Shown in pieces: positions 32,756 through 41,388 of a stretch of DNA of 64,000 bases. The notes under the pieces are model-generated. The model saw only the letters and a program-made list of their open reading frames with translations, was not told the DNA's origin and ran no database searches. Location of the stretch: the NCBI GenBank assembly GCA_902800045.1, contig CADCCZ010000002.1, positions 124,001 through 188,000 on the forward strand. The letters run 5' to 3'. The position numbers were made by a program, and so were the translations under genes. This DNA comes from an uncultured Bacteroidia bacterium (GTDB lineage Bacteria > Bacteroidota > Bacteroidia > Bacteroidales > ML635J-15). Positions within the stretch are counted from its first letter, which is position 1; every line of letters starts with the position of its first letter.

Positions 32756-34171
32756 ATGGAAGAAATAATTACCAAATTACCTTACAAGGTAGCAGACATG
32801 TCTCTCGCAGAATGGGGACGCAAGGAAATTGAAATGGCAGAAAAGGAAATGCCAGGATTGATGAGCATACGCCGCAAATACGCAGCCGAGAAACCGCTGA
32901 AAGGCGCAAGAATCTCTGGCTCGTTGCACATGACAATCCAGACTGCCGTTCTTATCGAAACATTGGTTGAACTTGGCGCTGATGTACGCTGGGCAAGCTG
33001 CAACATCTTCTCGACTCAAGACCATGCAGCTGCAGCAATAGCAAAGGCTGGTGTTCCGGTATTCGCATGGAAAGGTGAAACCCTCGAAGAATATTGGTGG
33101 TGCACATTGCAGGCATTGTCGTTCCCAGGTGGACTAGGTCCAAACTTGATAGTTGACGATGGTGGCGACGCTACTTTGTTGGTACACAAAGGTTATGCTG
33201 CAGAAAACGATGCCAAGACCTTGGATTTCGTTCCATCGTGCCACGAAGAAAAGGCAATCCAGGAAACCTTGAAGGCTATGCTCGCTGCCGACAACCAGAA
33301 ATGGCACCGCACAATTGCCGAACTCAAGGGCGTTTCGGAAGAAACAACCACCGGCGTTCACCGTCTGTACCAGATGATGGCAAAGGGCGAACTGTTGATT
33401 CCTGCAATCAATGTAAACGACTCGGTTACTAAGTCGAAGTTCGACAACCTCTACGGCTGCCGCGAATCGTTGGCCGACGGTATCAAGCGTGCTACCGACG
33501 TTATGATTGCCGGCAAGACTGTCGTTGTTCTCGGCTACGGTGACGTTGGCAAGGGCTGCGCACGCTCGATGCACACCTACGGTGCAAGGGTTCTCATTAC
33601 CGAAATCGACCCGATATGCGCACTGCAGGCCGCTATGGAAGGCTACGAAGTTACAACTATGGAAGAAGCAGTTAAGGAAGGTAACATTTTCGTTACAACA
33701 ACCGGCAACTGCGATGTTGTTACTCTCGAACACATGAAGCAGATGAAGGACCAGGCAATAGTTTGCAACATCGGTCACTTCGACAACGAAATTCAGGTTG
33801 ACCGTCTCGAAAACTGCCCTGGCGTTGTGAAGACCAACATCAAGCCACAGGTCGACAAGTACACCTTCCCGACTGGAAATTCAATCTTCCTGCTTGCTGA
33901 AGGCCGTCTCGTAAACCTTGGCTGCGCAACTGGTCACTCGTCGTTCGTAATGAGCAACTCGTTCTCGAACCAGACTTTGGCTCAGCTCGACCTCTGGAAA
34001 AACAGCTACAAGGTCGATGTTTACCGTCTGCCGAAGTACTTGGATGAAGAAGTTGCCCGTCTCCATCTCGACCAGCTTGGCGTTAAGCTCACAAAGCTCA
34101 CGCAGAAGCAAGCCGACTACATTGGAGTTCCGGTTGAAGGACCGTTCAAGGCTGACCACTACAGATATTAA
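32756..34171 (+). CDS. ahcY: Adenosylhomocysteinase
   Basis: 471 aa. Hydrolyses S-adenosylhomocysteine to adenosine and homocysteine, closing the methyl cycle. The N-terminal domain shows [16 protein letters not shown] and the substrate segment [15 protein letters not shown]; the Rossmann core has [17 protein letters not shown] (NAD-binding) and [14 protein letters not shown]; the C-terminal part has [18 protein letters not shown] and ends KADHYRY as expected. All family residues appear present, at the normal bacterial length that includes the insertion near residue 155. No SAH riboswitch-like structure is visible upstream, and no pathway neighbour (metH, luxS) is in the window. Confidence 0.97.
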   Translation: MEEIITKLPYKVADMSLAEWGRKEIEMAEKEMPGLMSIRRKYAAEKPLKGARISGSLHMTIQTAVLIETLVELGADVRWASCNIFSTQDHAAAAIAKAGVPVFAWKGETLEEYWWCTLQALSFPGGLGPNLIVDDGGDATLLVHKGYAAENDAKTLDFVPSCHEEKAIQETLKAMLAADNQKWHRTIAELKGVSEETTTGVHRLYQMMAKGELLIPAINVNDSVTKSKFDNLYGCRESLADGIKRATDVMIAGKTVVVLGYGDVGKGCARSMHTYGARVLITEIDPICALQAAMEGYEVTTMEEAVKEGNIFVTTTGNCDVVTLEHMKQMKDQAIVCNIGHFDNEIQVDRLENCPGVVKTNIKPQVDKYTFPTGNSIFLLAEGRLVNLGCATGHSSFVMSNSFSNQTLAQLDLWKNSYKVDVYRLPKYLDEEVARLHLDQLGVKLTKLTQKQADYIGVPVEGPFKADHYRY

Positions 34172-34262
34172 AAGGCTAACAGGCTAAAAGGCAAACAGGC
34201 TAAAAGTCGGACAGTCAAATACAATCTGGCTGTTAGCCTGCAAGCCCGTCAGCCTGTTAGAC
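34172..34262. repeat. Intergenic word-like repeats downstream of ahcY
   Basis: Tandem copies of AGGCTAACAGGCTAAAAGGC-type words fill 34172-34206, followed by TGGCTGTTAGCCTGCAAGCC-type sequence. AGGCTAACAG (34173-34182) is an exact inverted repeat of 34230-34239, so the RNA can pair across the spacer. Related wording occurs at 46180-46222 and 49501-49575. There is no T run, so it does not look like a standard terminator. Confidence 0.6.
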
Positions 34263-34300
34263 ATAAATCTAAAATCGTAAATCAAAAATCGTAAATAATT

Positions 34301-35011
34301 ATGAGACTATTATTAATTAGCAACTCGACGAATGCCGGTGAAGCATATCTTGACTATCCGAAGCACAACATCCACGATTTCCTTGGCGAAAAGTGCGTGA
34401 AATGCTTGTTTATCCCTTACGCAGGCGTAACTGTAACTTGGGACGACTACGAGAAGAAGGTTAAGAACCGTTTCAACGAGGTAGGACACGACATCGTTTC
34501 AATCCACCATTTCGACGATCCGGTAAAGGCTGTCGAAGAAGCCGACTGCATTGTAATCGGCGGTGGCAACACTTGGAAGCTTCTGCACGACATGCACGCC
34601 AACAAGCTCATTGAGCCGATACGCAAGAAAGTTCTTGGTGGAACACCATATATAGGTTGGAGTGCAGGTTCGAATGTAACTTGCCCTACCCTTATGACTA
34701 CCAACGACATGCCTATCATCGACCCGCTAGGATTCGATGCATTGAACCTCATTCCGTTCCAGATTAATCCTCACTACCTCGACAAGAAGGTCGAAGGTCA
34801 CGGAGGCGAATCGCGCGAGGACAGAATTTTGGAATTCATCGAAGTTAACCGTGATGTTTATGTTGCAGGACTTCGCGAAGGCTGCATGTTCGTAGTCGAA
34901 GGCGACAAGATGAAAATCATCGGCAAACGCAACTTGCGTCTCTTCAAGTACGGAGAAGAAACCCGCGAAATTGAACCGACCGAGGACTTTACATTCCTAC
35001 TGAAGAAATAA
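34301..35011 (+). CDS. pepE: Dipeptidase E (alpha-aspartyl dipeptidase)
   Basis: 236 aa. PepE (family S51) cleaves dipeptides with N-terminal aspartate in the cytoplasm. Motifs are IPYAGVTVTWDDYEKKV, CIVIGGGNTWKLL, the catalytic Ser in IGWSAGSNVTCPT (Ser121) and the His in FQINPHYLD (His158), matching the E. coli enzyme in number and spacing. Length equals the family norm (about 230 aa). A perfect terminator follows. Confidence 0.94.
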   Translation: MRLLLISNSTNAGEAYLDYPKHNIHDFLGEKCVKCLFIPYAGVTVTWDDYEKKVKNRFNEVGHDIVSIHHFDDPVKAVEEADCIVIGGGNTWKLLHDMHANKLIEPIRKKVLGGTPYIGWSAGSNVTCPTLMTTNDMPIIDPLGFDALNLIPFQINPHYLDKKVEGHGGESREDRILEFIEVNRDVYVAGLREGCMFVVEGDKMKIIGKRNLRLFKYGEETREIEPTEDFTFLLKK

Positions 35012-35028
35012 TTGGAATACAACGCATT

Positions 35029-35066
35029 AAAAAGCGGATTCGATTTTCGGGTCCGCTTTTTGTTTT
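35029..35066 (+). terminator. Intrinsic terminator of pepE
   Basis: A perfect 10-bp stem (AAAAAGCGGA, 35029-35038, with its complement 35052-35061), a 13-base loop, and a T-rich tail. Confidence 0.85.
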
Positions 35067-35118
35067 GTCTTGGCATCTATCACTCAGCCATTAATATTTT
35101 GTTAAACTCCATTTTTAA

Positions 35119-35150
35119 TTTGCCTACAAAAAAACGACAACATATTTTTG
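35119..35150 (+). promoter_or_regulatory. Promoter for the TetR-efflux operon
   Basis: TTTG (35119-35122), a 20-base spacer and TATTTTTG (35143-35150), 38 bases before the tetR ATG. A palindromic TetR operator is not obvious. Confidence 0.7.
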
Positions 35151-35188
35151 CACCGAATTTGAAAATTGGTACAAAGATTTAGATTGCC

Positions 35189-35794
35189 ATGCAGAAAACA
35201 CTGGGAGTAAAGGCCGACATAATGAACGTTGCAGAAAAACTTTTCTGCCGCTTCGGGTTCAACAAGATTTCGATGGACCGCATTGCCAAGGAATCGAAGC
35301 ACGCGAAGGGAAGCGTTTACTACCACTTTTCGAGCAAGATAAACCTGATGAACTCAATCCTTGAGAGCGAACTTGAGAAAATCCGCACCGACCTGCTCGC
35401 AATAATAAACGACAGCAACATGTCGGAACCCGAAAAGATAAAAAAGTATGCTATGGTCAGGATGGAAAGCATGAACAACAGATATTCGTACCACAATGTA
35501 TTGAAAAACAGAGTGCTTGAAAGCGGCGACAAGCAATTGATGGAATGCTTCTCGAAAGTTCACGATGCACTGGTGACCTGGGAAAAGGAACAACTTACAG
35601 CAATCATAGTATCTGGAAAAAACAAAGGCGTTTTCCGTCCGGAAATAGACGCATCAAAGTATGTCAATTCGTTGATTATGATGCTCTCATCGCTTGAATT
35701 CCCGTTCTTTATTTTCAATCTCTACGACAAGTACAAGAACTCTTTCGATTATATGATAGACGAGATAATATTCAAACCACTAGAAACAATTTAG
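35189..35794 (+). CDS. TetR/AcrR-family transcriptional regulator
   Basis: 201 aa. The N-terminal HTH is typical: IMNVAEKLFCRFGFNKISMD, then RIAKESKHAKGSVYYHFSSK with the YYHF signature at the end of the recognition helix. The C-terminal 140 residues are a helical ligand-binding domain with no family-specific mark, ending in YDKYKNSFDYMIDEIIFKPL. The gene is first in a run that leads to RND efflux genes (25-base gap to the next gene), so it probably represses or senses for that operon. Confidence 0.88.
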   Translation: MQKTLGVKADIMNVAEKLFCRFGFNKISMDRIAKESKHAKGSVYYHFSSKINLMNSILESELEKIRTDLLAIINDSNMSEPEKIKKYAMVRMESMNNRYSYHNVLKNRVLESGDKQLMECFSKVHDALVTWEKEQLTAIIVSGKNKGVFRPEIDASKYVNSLIMMLSSLEFPFFIFNLYDKYKNSFDYMIDEIIFKPLETI

Positions 35795-35818
35795 ACCGAA
35801 ATAATAAATTAGTACAAA

Positions 35819-36316
35819 ATGAAAGCAAAAGTTTTAACTGCAATATTGATATTAGGAATTCTCGCAGGCTGCTTTTCGTCATGCAAGAATAGTCCGCGTC
35901 CATATATAGGCGAATACACTTACCAAAGCGACGGCAAGATTAATATAGGTCTAATTACAGGAGGCGTTGATGTGCCGATTACCGACAAGATGGGACAGAT
36001 GCAGATAATGAAAGGCGACGAAAAAGGCAAAGTCTCGATAATAAAGACATCTATAACAGGCGACATCAAGCGTTTAAGCGGAAAAGTTTCGGACGGTGAA
36101 CTTTCAATCGACGAATACACCTACGAAAAGGAAATCAAGCTCGACACCATTATTAATGGAAAAGCAAAAGTAACCTATACGGCTAAAGGAAAACTCCGCG
36201 ACAACACTATAGTTTTCGACGACAACTATTCGGGATTCTTCACCGAAAAGGAAACTGGAGCTGTAGGCACAATCAAAAGCGACAACGCAATAACCATAGC
36301 AAAACTAAACGATTAA
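35819..36316 (+). CDS. Lipoprotein of the efflux operon, unknown function
   Basis: 165 aa. The signal MKAKVLTAILILGILAGC carries lipobox LAGC (Cys18; a second Cys follows at 22). The mature protein is beta-rich (YIGEYTYQSDGKINIGLITG, GDIKRLSGKVSDGELSIDEY, KAKVTYTAKGKLRDNTIVFD) and not recognised. Overlapping transcription with tetR and the DUF2147 gene (2-base gap) places it in the efflux operon. Its location suggests an envelope role. Confidence 0.65.
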   Translation: MKAKVLTAILILGILAGCFSSCKNSPRPYIGEYTYQSDGKINIGLITGGVDVPITDKMGQMQIMKGDEKGKVSIIKTSITGDIKRLSGKVSDGELSIDEYTYEKEIKLDTIINGKAKVTYTAKGKLRDNTIVFDDNYSGFFTEKETGAVGTIKSDNAITIAKLND

Positions 36317-36318
36317 AG

Positions 36319-36768
36319 ATGAAAAGATTAGCAGTCATACTAATAGCAATTGCATTGGCATTCCCGTCATTCTCGCAAAGCAACGCCGAGAAGATTTGCG
36401 GCACCTACCTTGTAATCGAAAAGAGCGAAGTCTCGAAAGTAAAGGTAACTCGCAAGTCAAACGGTGATTTTGAAGGGAAAATAATCTGGATGAAAAATCC
36501 GTATTTTGAGGACGGTTCGCCAAAGACCGACATCAAGAACCCCGACCCCAACAAGCGCAACACGCCTGCCGACAAGATTGTGCTTCTGCACAACTTCAAG
36601 TACAATGCAAGCGACGACGAGTGGAGTGGCGAAATCTACAATCCCGTCGAAGGCGACATGTACAAGGCATACGCCAAGTTCGAATCGCCAAAGAAACTGA
36701 AGGTGCGCGGTTATGTCGGACTTCCGATTTTCGGTCGCAGCATGTACTGGACAAAACTTGATGAATAA
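36319..36768 (+). CDS. DUF2147 family exported protein
   Basis: 149 aa with signal peptide (MKRLAVILIAIALAFPSFSQ). The DUF2147 pattern is visible: ICGTYLVIEKSEVSKVKVTR, DFEGKIIWMKNPYFEDG, DPNKRNTPADKIVLLHNFKY, WSGEIYNPVEGDMYKAYAKF and YVGLPIFGRSMYWTKL. The family is lipocalin-like, periplasmic, and often encoded near efflux or lipid-trafficking genes. It sits between the lipoprotein and the thioesterase in the tetR operon. Confidence 0.86.
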   Translation: MKRLAVILIAIALAFPSFSQSNAEKICGTYLVIEKSEVSKVKVTRKSNGDFEGKIIWMKNPYFEDGSPKTDIKNPDPNKRNTPADKIVLLHNFKYNASDDEWSGEIYNPVEGDMYKAYAKFESPKKLKVRGYVGLPIFGRSMYWTKLDE

Positions 36769-36786
36769 CACAAAGACAACAAAGAT

Positions 36787-37275
36787 ATGAAGGTCGTAAA
36801 GAAACAGCGCAATAGCAAATCGTGCATAATCTGCGGAATGGACAATCCGTCGAGCGTAAAGGCCATGTTCTACGAAATGGAGAACGGCGAACTGCGCGGT
36901 TTGTTCACTTTCAGAAACGAACACCAAAGCTACCCGGGACGCGTACATGGCGGAATGATAACGGCAATGCTCGATGAACTTATAGGTCGCGTATTATGGA
37001 TTAAGGAACCCGAAAGTCTTGCCGTAACGACTACAATCACAGTCAAATATCGCCGTCCAATGCCTATTGGCGAGCAATTGCGCGGAGTAGCAAGACTGGA
37101 ACAGGATTCGTCGCGCGGATTCGTAGGTATTGGCGAAATATACGATGCAAACGGAAAATTGCTCGCATCGGCAGAAGGCACTTATATGAGACTCCCCAAC
37201 GCAACCATCGGTGACTTCGACATTCACGAGGAGATGAAATACCTCATTGAGGACAATATTACTGAAATAGAATAA
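36787..37275 (+). CDS. PaaI-type hotdog thioesterase
   Basis: 162 aa. The hotdog (4HBT) fold is shown by YPGRVHGGMITAMLDELIGR (the HGG motif with its long helix) and AVTTTITVKYRRPMPIGEQL. An N-terminal CIICGMDNPSS segment with two Cys is common in one branch of PaaI-like acyl-CoA thioesterases. No signal peptide, so it is cytoplasmic and presumably hydrolyses an acyl-thioester. Its stop codon overlaps the ATG of the RND adaptor (TAATG), tying it tightly to the efflux genes. Confidence 0.87.
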   Translation: MKVVKKQRNSKSCIICGMDNPSSVKAMFYEMENGELRGLFTFRNEHQSYPGRVHGGMITAMLDELIGRVLWIKEPESLAVTTTITVKYRRPMPIGEQLRGVARLEQDSSRGFVGIGEIYDANGKLLASAEGTYMRLPNATIGDFDIHEEMKYLIEDNITEIE

Positions 37276-38300
37276 TGAAAAGGTTGACCTTTATATTAAT
37301 ATTAGCAACAATTTTGCTTTCGGGTTGCAAGGACAAGGACAAAGTCGCCGAAGAACGCGTGATTTCCGTCAACGCCATGGTTGCCGACACCGAAACTTTC
37401 GGAGAAAAACGCACTTATGTGGGCACTATCGAGGCTTCGGAAGCAATAACTTTGAGTTTCGAAGCTGGCGGAAATGTAAAGGATGTGTTCGTGAAGGTTG
37501 GCGACAATGTCCATGCAGGGCAACTGCTTGCCCGCCTCGACAAAACCTCGGTGCAAAGTTCGTACGATGCAGCCAAATCCACTTTGGAGCAAGCCGAAGA
37601 CGGTTACCGCCGTGCAAAACAGCTTCACGACAACGGAAGCCTTCCCGAAGTGCGCTGGGTGGAAATCCAGACCAAACTTGCACAGGCTCAGTCGATGGAA
37701 AAAATATCGAAAGAAGCTCTCCAACATTGCGACCTTTACTCGCCAGCATCGGGCGTTATCGGTAGTCGCAGCATAGAACCGGGAAGCAATGTTTCGCCAC
37801 TGCAACAGGCTTTCAAGCTAATGAATATCAGGCAACTGAAAGTAAAAGCATCGATTCCCGAAAACGAAATCTCGAAGATAAACATAGGTAAGAAAGCCAT
37901 GGTAACTGTACCTGCTGCCGACGACGAAGTATTTGAGGCAGAAGTGATTGAAAAAGGTATTGAGGCAAACATACTTTCGCACAGCTACGATGTAAAGTGC
38001 ATATTCAAGGGCGACCATAGCAAACTTCTGCCCGGAATGGTATGCAAGGTTACAATGGACGAGCCCGAAAACACAGGATATGTCATTCCATCGCGTGCTG
38101 TACAGACCATGCAGGACGGAATCGGCATCTGGAAAATTGAAAATGGCCGTGCAAAACGCTGTACCATAACATCAAACAAATATGTTGCCGACGGCGTGCT
38201 TGTCACCGAAGGAATTGCCAAGGGCGACACAATAGTGGTCGAAGGCTACCAGAAACTATACGACAACGCCAAGGTTGAAATAAACAGGATGATTGAATAA
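37275..38300 (+). CDS. RND efflux periplasmic adaptor subunit
   Basis: 341 aa. Lipoprotein-like signal (MKRLTFILILATILLSGC) and the membrane-fusion layout: ITLSFEAGGNVKDVFVKVGD then NVHAGQLLARLD (lipoyl half-motif), a helical hairpin (SYDAAKSTLEQAEDGYRRAK ... AQAQSMEKISKEALQHCDLY), then SPASGVIGSRSIEPGSNV and beta-barrel segments ending with VTEGIAKGDTIVVEG. It links the inner-membrane pump to the outer-membrane channel. Start overlaps the thioesterase stop by one base. No specificity can be read. Confidence 0.92.
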   Translation: MKRLTFILILATILLSGCKDKDKVAEERVISVNAMVADTETFGEKRTYVGTIEASEAITLSFEAGGNVKDVFVKVGDNVHAGQLLARLDKTSVQSSYDAAKSTLEQAEDGYRRAKQLHDNGSLPEVRWVEIQTKLAQAQSMEKISKEALQHCDLYSPASGVIGSRSIEPGSNVSPLQQAFKLMNIRQLKVKASIPENEISKINIGKKAMVTVPAADDEVFEAEVIEKGIEANILSHSYDVKCIFKGDHSKLLPGMVCKVTMDEPENTGYVIPSRAVQTMQDGIGIWKIENGRAKRCTITSNKYVADGVLVTEGIAKGDTIVVEGYQKLYDNAKVEINRMIE

Positions 38301-38310
38301 ACGAACAATA

Positions 38311-41300
38311 ATGAAGAAGCGCAATCACATAGAGTCGGCAATGCAGCACCACAGCATAATATTTGTTGTGTGCGCAGCTCTTGTTGCGTTTGGAATATTC
38401 AGTCTGCCGAATCTAAACAAGGATGAGTTTCCGCAATTCACTATCCGTCAGGGTGTTGTTGCAGCAATATACCCAGGTGCATCGGCACAGGAAGTGGAAC
38501 AGCAGGTTGCAAAACCCCTGGAACGCTTTTTGTTCACCTATCAGGAAATCGACAAGGACGGCACCTACTCTATTTCCGAAAACGGAATTGTATATGTGTT
38601 TGTGGAACTTAAGCCGACAATAAACGACAAGGATGCCGTATGGTCGAAAATCCGCCACGGACTGAAGTTGTTCAAGACGACCTCGTTACCGGCTGGAGTA
38701 CTGGAAGTTGTAGTTGTTGACGATTTTGGCAACACTTCATCGATGCTTCTTGCTGTTGAGTCGGAACAGCGCACCCCGCACGAACTTGAAACCTATTCGG
38801 AACAGATTTGCGACCGCCTCAGGTCGATTCGCGAAATGGGCAACCTCAAGACTTTCGGCATACAAAAGGAAGAAATTGCCGTCAGCATCGATGCCGAAAA
38901 ACTTTCTGCATACGGAATCGACCAGAAAGTATTGCTTGCCGAACTTGCTACACAAGGCTTCCGCACGATAGGCGGAAATGTAGAGGAAAATTCGGGCAAC
39001 TCACAGATACACATTGCAATACCTTACGATTCGGAATATGCAATCGGCGAACAGATTGTGTATGCCGACCCCAGCGGAAATTCCATTCGCCTGCGCGACA
39101 TTGCCGACATCGAACGCCGCTACGCCGAACCATCGAACTACATCGAGTACAACGGCAAGAGCTGTGTGATAATATCGATGGAAATGTGTGCTGGCAACAA
39201 CATTGTGGCTTTCGGCGAAAAGGTTGAAAACATCCTCGACGAAATGCGCCACGAACTTCCGCCCGATGTAAACATGCAACGCATAACCGACCAGCCCAAA
39301 GTGGTTAACAAGTCGGTAATCTCCTTCTTGCGCGACCTTGTAGAGTCGATGCTCGTGGTTATTGCCGTTATGCTTCTGCTTTTCCCATTGCGTACAGCAC
39401 TTGTGGCAGGTTCGGGTGTTCCAATTTGTACAGCCATCACGCTGGGACTGATGTATCTATTTGGCATTGAGCTCAATACAGTTACACTTGCTGCACTTAT
39501 AGTCGTTCTCGGCATGATAGTCGATAACTCAATCATTGTAATTGACGGCTACACCGACTACCAGCAAAAGGGGCATTCGCGGTGGTTCTCGGCATCGGTA
39601 AGCACAAAGGAACTGTTCGTTCCCACCCTGCTCGCCACCATAGCCATCTGCGCAATGTTCTTCCCGATGACCAAGATTATCAACGGACCTCTTGGCGACT
39701 TCGTGAAACTCTTCCCATGGACAATCTCGTTCGCACTGCTTATTTCGTTGCTTTATGCCGTGTGGATTACTCCATATCTGTGTACCAAATTCATACGGAA
39801 GAAGGACGACAATGTGAACGCATTCGAAAAAGCGCAAAACAAGTTCTTCGACCTACTGCAAAACTCGTTTGAAAAACTGCTGAACCTTTGCTTCCGCTTC
39901 CCCAAGACAGTGATTCTCATATTCTTCGTGACATTTGCTATCGGTATTTTCCTATTTACCAGAATGAACATACAGATGCTTCCGAAGGCCGACCGCGACT
40001 GCTTTGCCGTCGAAATCCACCTTACCGAAGGCAGCAGCCTTACGCAAACCGCCGAAGTGGTTGACAGCTTGCAAAGAATACTAAATGCCGACAGTCGCGT
40101 AAAAGCTGTAACATCGTTTGTAGGCTGCGCATCGCCACGATTCCACGCCACCTATGCCCCGCAGATGGGAAAGAAAAGCTACGCGCAGTTCATAGTGAAC
40201 ACCATAAGCGAAAAAGCGACGCTCGAAATTCTGAAGGAATACGGGGAGAAATACGAAAACTATTTCCCGAATGCCTATGTACGCTTCAAGCAGATGGACT
40301 ATCAGGCAGTGAAAAATCCTATCGAGGTGCGCTTCCGTGGCGACAACCTCCAGCAGATGGAAGCCTTGGCGGATACGCTGAAAGCCTACATGAACACCTT
40401 GCCCGAAGTCACCTGGGTGCATTCCGACTACGACGAATCTACCCCTAATGTAAAAATCCGCCTCAAACCCGACGAAGCATCGCAACTTGGAATAACCCAA
40501 AGCATGCTTTCGATATTCCTGTCGGGAGCACTGGGAGGGCAAACGCTTACATCGGTATGGGAAGGCGACTACAAGATTCCCGTGGTGCTTTATTCGCAGG
40601 TTTCCGACACCAGCAAGATCCGGACGCTTGAAAATATGCTTGTCCCCACAGCAATGCCAAGTGTGTGGGTGCCTCTTCGTCAGGTTGCCGAAATAGAACC
40701 TGAATGGCGAAAGTCGTCGATTACACGCTACAACAGCATTCGTACCATAACCGTTGGTTGCGACCTAAAATACGGATGCAGTCAGCCTGTAAGCATGAAG
40801 CAAGTTACCAAATTTGTCGATAACAACATAAAGCCTACTATGCCCGAAGGCATAAAAGTTGAATATGGCGGACTTACAGGCGCCAACAACTCAATGATTC
40901 CGCAGATTGTTGTTTCAATTATTGCAGCCGTGCTGGTACTATTCATCTTCCTGCTCTACCATTTTGCAAAAATCGATATGGCAGTGCTTTCGATAGCATC
41001 AAGTTTGATATGCATATTCGGTGCGTTCACTGGACTTTGGATGTTCGGCCTCGACTTCAGCATTACGGCAGTGCTTGGAATTGTGAGCCTTATAGGTGTG
41101 ATTGTGCGAAATGCAATCATCATGTTCGAATATGCCGAATCGCTTCGCCGCGAAGGGCACAAGACAGCCAAGGAAGCCGCCTACGAAGCCGGTAAGCGCC
41201 GTATGCGACCGATTTTCCTTACATCGGCAACAACTGCCCTTGGCGTTATCCCGATGATAATTGCAGCAACTTCGCTGTGGATGCCTATGGGCGTAGTAAT

Positions 41301-41388
41301 CTGCTTCGGCACAATTTTCTCGTTACCACTGATAGTAACCGTACTTCCTGTGGCATACTGGCAAATCTACAAACGCAAAGGAGAATGA
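38311..41388 (+). CDS. RND efflux transporter, inner-membrane pump
   Basis: 1025 aa from the ATG at 38311 (MKKRNHIESAMQHHS); a TTG start at 38293 would overlap the adaptor. RND marks are the TM1 region, PGASAQEVEQQVAKPLE in the porter domain, the TM4 region LIVVLGMIVDNSIIVIDG with its Asp residues for proton relay, and the late TM11 region ISLIGVIVRNAIIMFEYAES. Twelve TM segments and two large periplasmic loops give the normal length. It belongs to the heavy-metal/other RND-like or AcrB-like group; which one cannot be fixed by eye. The last four bases (ATGA) overlap the start of the TolC-like gene. Confidence 0.94.
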   Translation: MKKRNHIESAMQHHSIIFVVCAALVAFGIFSLPNLNKDEFPQFTIRQGVVAAIYPGASAQEVEQQVAKPLERFLFTYQEIDKDGTYSISENGIVYVFVELKPTINDKDAVWSKIRHGLKLFKTTSLPAGVLEVVVVDDFGNTSSMLLAVESEQRTPHELETYSEQICDRLRSIREMGNLKTFGIQKEEIAVSIDAEKLSAYGIDQKVLLAELATQGFRTIGGNVEENSGNSQIHIAIPYDSEYAIGEQIVYADPSGNSIRLRDIADIERRYAEPSNYIEYNGKSCVIISMEMCAGNNIVAFGEKVENILDEMRHELPPDVNMQRITDQPKVVNKSVISFLRDLVESMLVVIAVMLLLFPLRTALVAGSGVPICTAITLGLMYLFGIELNTVTLAALIVVLGMIVDNSIIVIDGYTDYQQKGHSRWFSASVSTKELFVPTLLATIAICAMFFPMTKIINGPLGDFVKLFPWTISFALLISLLYAVWITPYLCTKFIRKKDDNVNAFEKAQNKFFDLLQNSFEKLLNLCFRFPKTVILIFFVTFAIGIFLFTRMNIQMLPKADRDCFAVEIHLTEGSSLTQTAEVVDSLQRILNADSRVKAVTSFVGCASPRFHATYAPQMGKKSYAQFIVNTISEKATLEILKEYGEKYENYFPNAYVRFKQMDYQAVKNPIEVRFRGDNLQQMEALADTLKAYMNTLPEVTWVHSDYDESTPNVKIRLKPDEASQLGITQSMLSIFLSGALGGQTLTSVWEGDYKIPVVLYSQVSDTSKIRTLENMLVPTAMPSVWVPLRQVAEIEPEWRKSSITRYNSIRTITVGCDLKYGCSQPVSMKQVTKFVDNNIKPTMPEGIKVEYGGLTGANNSMIPQIVVSIIAAVLVLFIFLLYHFAKIDMAVLSIASSLICIFGAFTGLWMFGLDFSITAVLGIVSLIGVIVRNAIIMFEYAESLRREGHKTAKEAAYEAGKRRMRPIFLTSATTALGVIPMIIAATSLWMPMGVVICFGTIFSLPLIVTVLPVAYWQIYKRKGE

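Noticed and set aside
34172..34262. Inverted repeat after ahcY as a terminator
   Set aside because: Arms are 47 bases apart and no T run follows; better treated as repeats.
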